A stretch of 33,132 bases of DNA, taken from the NCBI GenBank assembly GCA_017935785.1, contig JAGBGU010000035.1, positions 1 to 33,132 of the forward strand. The letters are read 5' to 3'. Within the stretch, counting starts at the first letter, position 1, and each line of letters begins with the position of its first letter. Shown here in pieces: positions 32,740 through 33,132 of this stretch. The position numbers were made by a program, and so were the translations under genes. The stretch comes from Bacteroidaceae bacterium. GTDB lineage: Bacteria > Bacteroidota > Bacteroidia > Bacteroidales > Bacteroidaceae. The notes beneath the pieces are model-generated. The model had not been told where the DNA came from. It did no database searches and saw only the letters and a list, made by a program, of their open reading frames with translations.

Positions 32740-33132
32740 CGTTAGTTGTTTTCTGTGTTTGTCGTCAGGCCTTAATCACTCATCGTTAAGCCTTTTGCCT
32801 GCGCCGCACTGGCCATATTGCATCGCAGGGTTGGAATTCCGATGCAAAGATAAGACTTTATTTTGTATTTACAAAATAAAAATAGGATATATTTTACTTA
32901 TTTGTAAAAATTTATTGGAATCATGTTTTTAGGCTTCCGGTATGCGGGCTTTTTCCCTCGAGAGGAAAATTTTCCGGCATGGCGAGGGCGTAAATTCCCC
33001 ATGCCGTGCGTCTGGATGGGTGTAAAAGATTTTTATCAGGACGGTTCAAGATAAGGGATTTCAGATTTCAGTTTTCAGTTAGTAAATTTTCATTTACAAT
33101 ATATATGATGAAAAAAGAGAAAAGAAAAATTT
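32740..33132. other. Gene-free end of the window
   Basis: Beyond the leader and promoter of the GH28-like gene I see no supportable gene. An 8-bp inverted repeat (CGGCATGG, 32975-32982, with CCATGCCG, 32999-33006) has no T run. A palindrome GTAAAT-N4-ATTTAC lies at 33082-33097. An ATGATGAAA at 33105 could open a plus-strand gene, but only nine codons are visible. Confidence 0.6.
32845..32875 (-). promoter_or_regulatory. Promoter of the GH28-like lipoprotein gene
   Basis: On the minus strand: TTTG at 32872-32875, 19-bp spacer, TATCTTTG at 32845-32852. The implied leader is about 100 bases. Confidence 0.82.

Noticed and set aside
32975..33006. Terminator-like hairpin near the right end
   Set aside because: The 8-bp stem has no following T run on either strand and no gene ends nearby within the window.
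33105..33132. Start of a plus-strand gene (ATGATGAAA)
   Set aside because: Only nine codons are inside the window and the sequence is low-complexity; it cannot be supported.

Overview
The window looks like chromosome of a gut-type Bacteroidota, order Bacteroidales (Bacteroidaceae/Prevotellaceae-like). Evidence: repeated matches to the Bacteroidales promoter (-33 TTTG, about 19-20 bp, -7 TAnnTTTG), A-rich leaders without Shine-Dalgarno sites, many exported or lipobox-bearing carbohydrate enzymes, and a GRP-type sugar permease beside a ribokinase. Species cannot be named from sequence reading alone.

Layout. 1-180: end of an rRNA operon (5S rRNA and terminator). 300-4000, minus strand: an ABC-F ATPase, a 50-residue membrane protein, a YihY/BrkB membrane protein with a winged-helix tail, and RNase P RNA (rnpB). 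4000-8800, plus strand: an HtrA/Deg periplasmic protease, a lipoprotein resembling (alpha/alpha)6 glycosidases, and an ECF sigma factor followed by a four-helix membrane protein. 8774-9434: a gene-free stretch with two hairpins and four 14-bp palindromes (plus a fifth half) at an exact 22-bp period.

9435-20450 reads as an accessory, visibly AT-richer block. An AraC-type regulator diverges from a 1614-residue exported protein built from four copies of a GLUG-like beta-helix module around a putative carbohydrate-binding core. Next is a 1045-residue lipoprotein: a DUF5703-type, GH95-like glycosidase carrying a fifth copy of the same module and the same kind of C-terminal tail. No SusC/SusD pair is present. 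A Schlafen-AlbA_2/GHKL-type regulator and a 146-bp inverted-repeat element (IS or MITE remnant) close the block.

20469-24776, minus strand: ribokinase, GRP-type permease, exported ADP-ribosylglycohydrolase and exonuclease III, tightly spaced. The first three resemble a reduced version of the Bacteroides ribose-utilisation (rus) locus: an exported hydrolase could free ribose, the permease import it and the kinase phosphorylate it. 24945-28576, plus strand: etfB-etfA-acyl-CoA dehydrogenase, a compact flavin electron-transfer operon with a full promoter and terminator. 28728-32739: an exported alpha/beta-hydrolase, an exported protein of unknown function, and convergently a lipoprotein of the GH28-like beta-helix type, suggesting breakdown of a decorated polysaccharide. 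The last 390 bases hold the promoter of that lipoprotein and no supportable gene.
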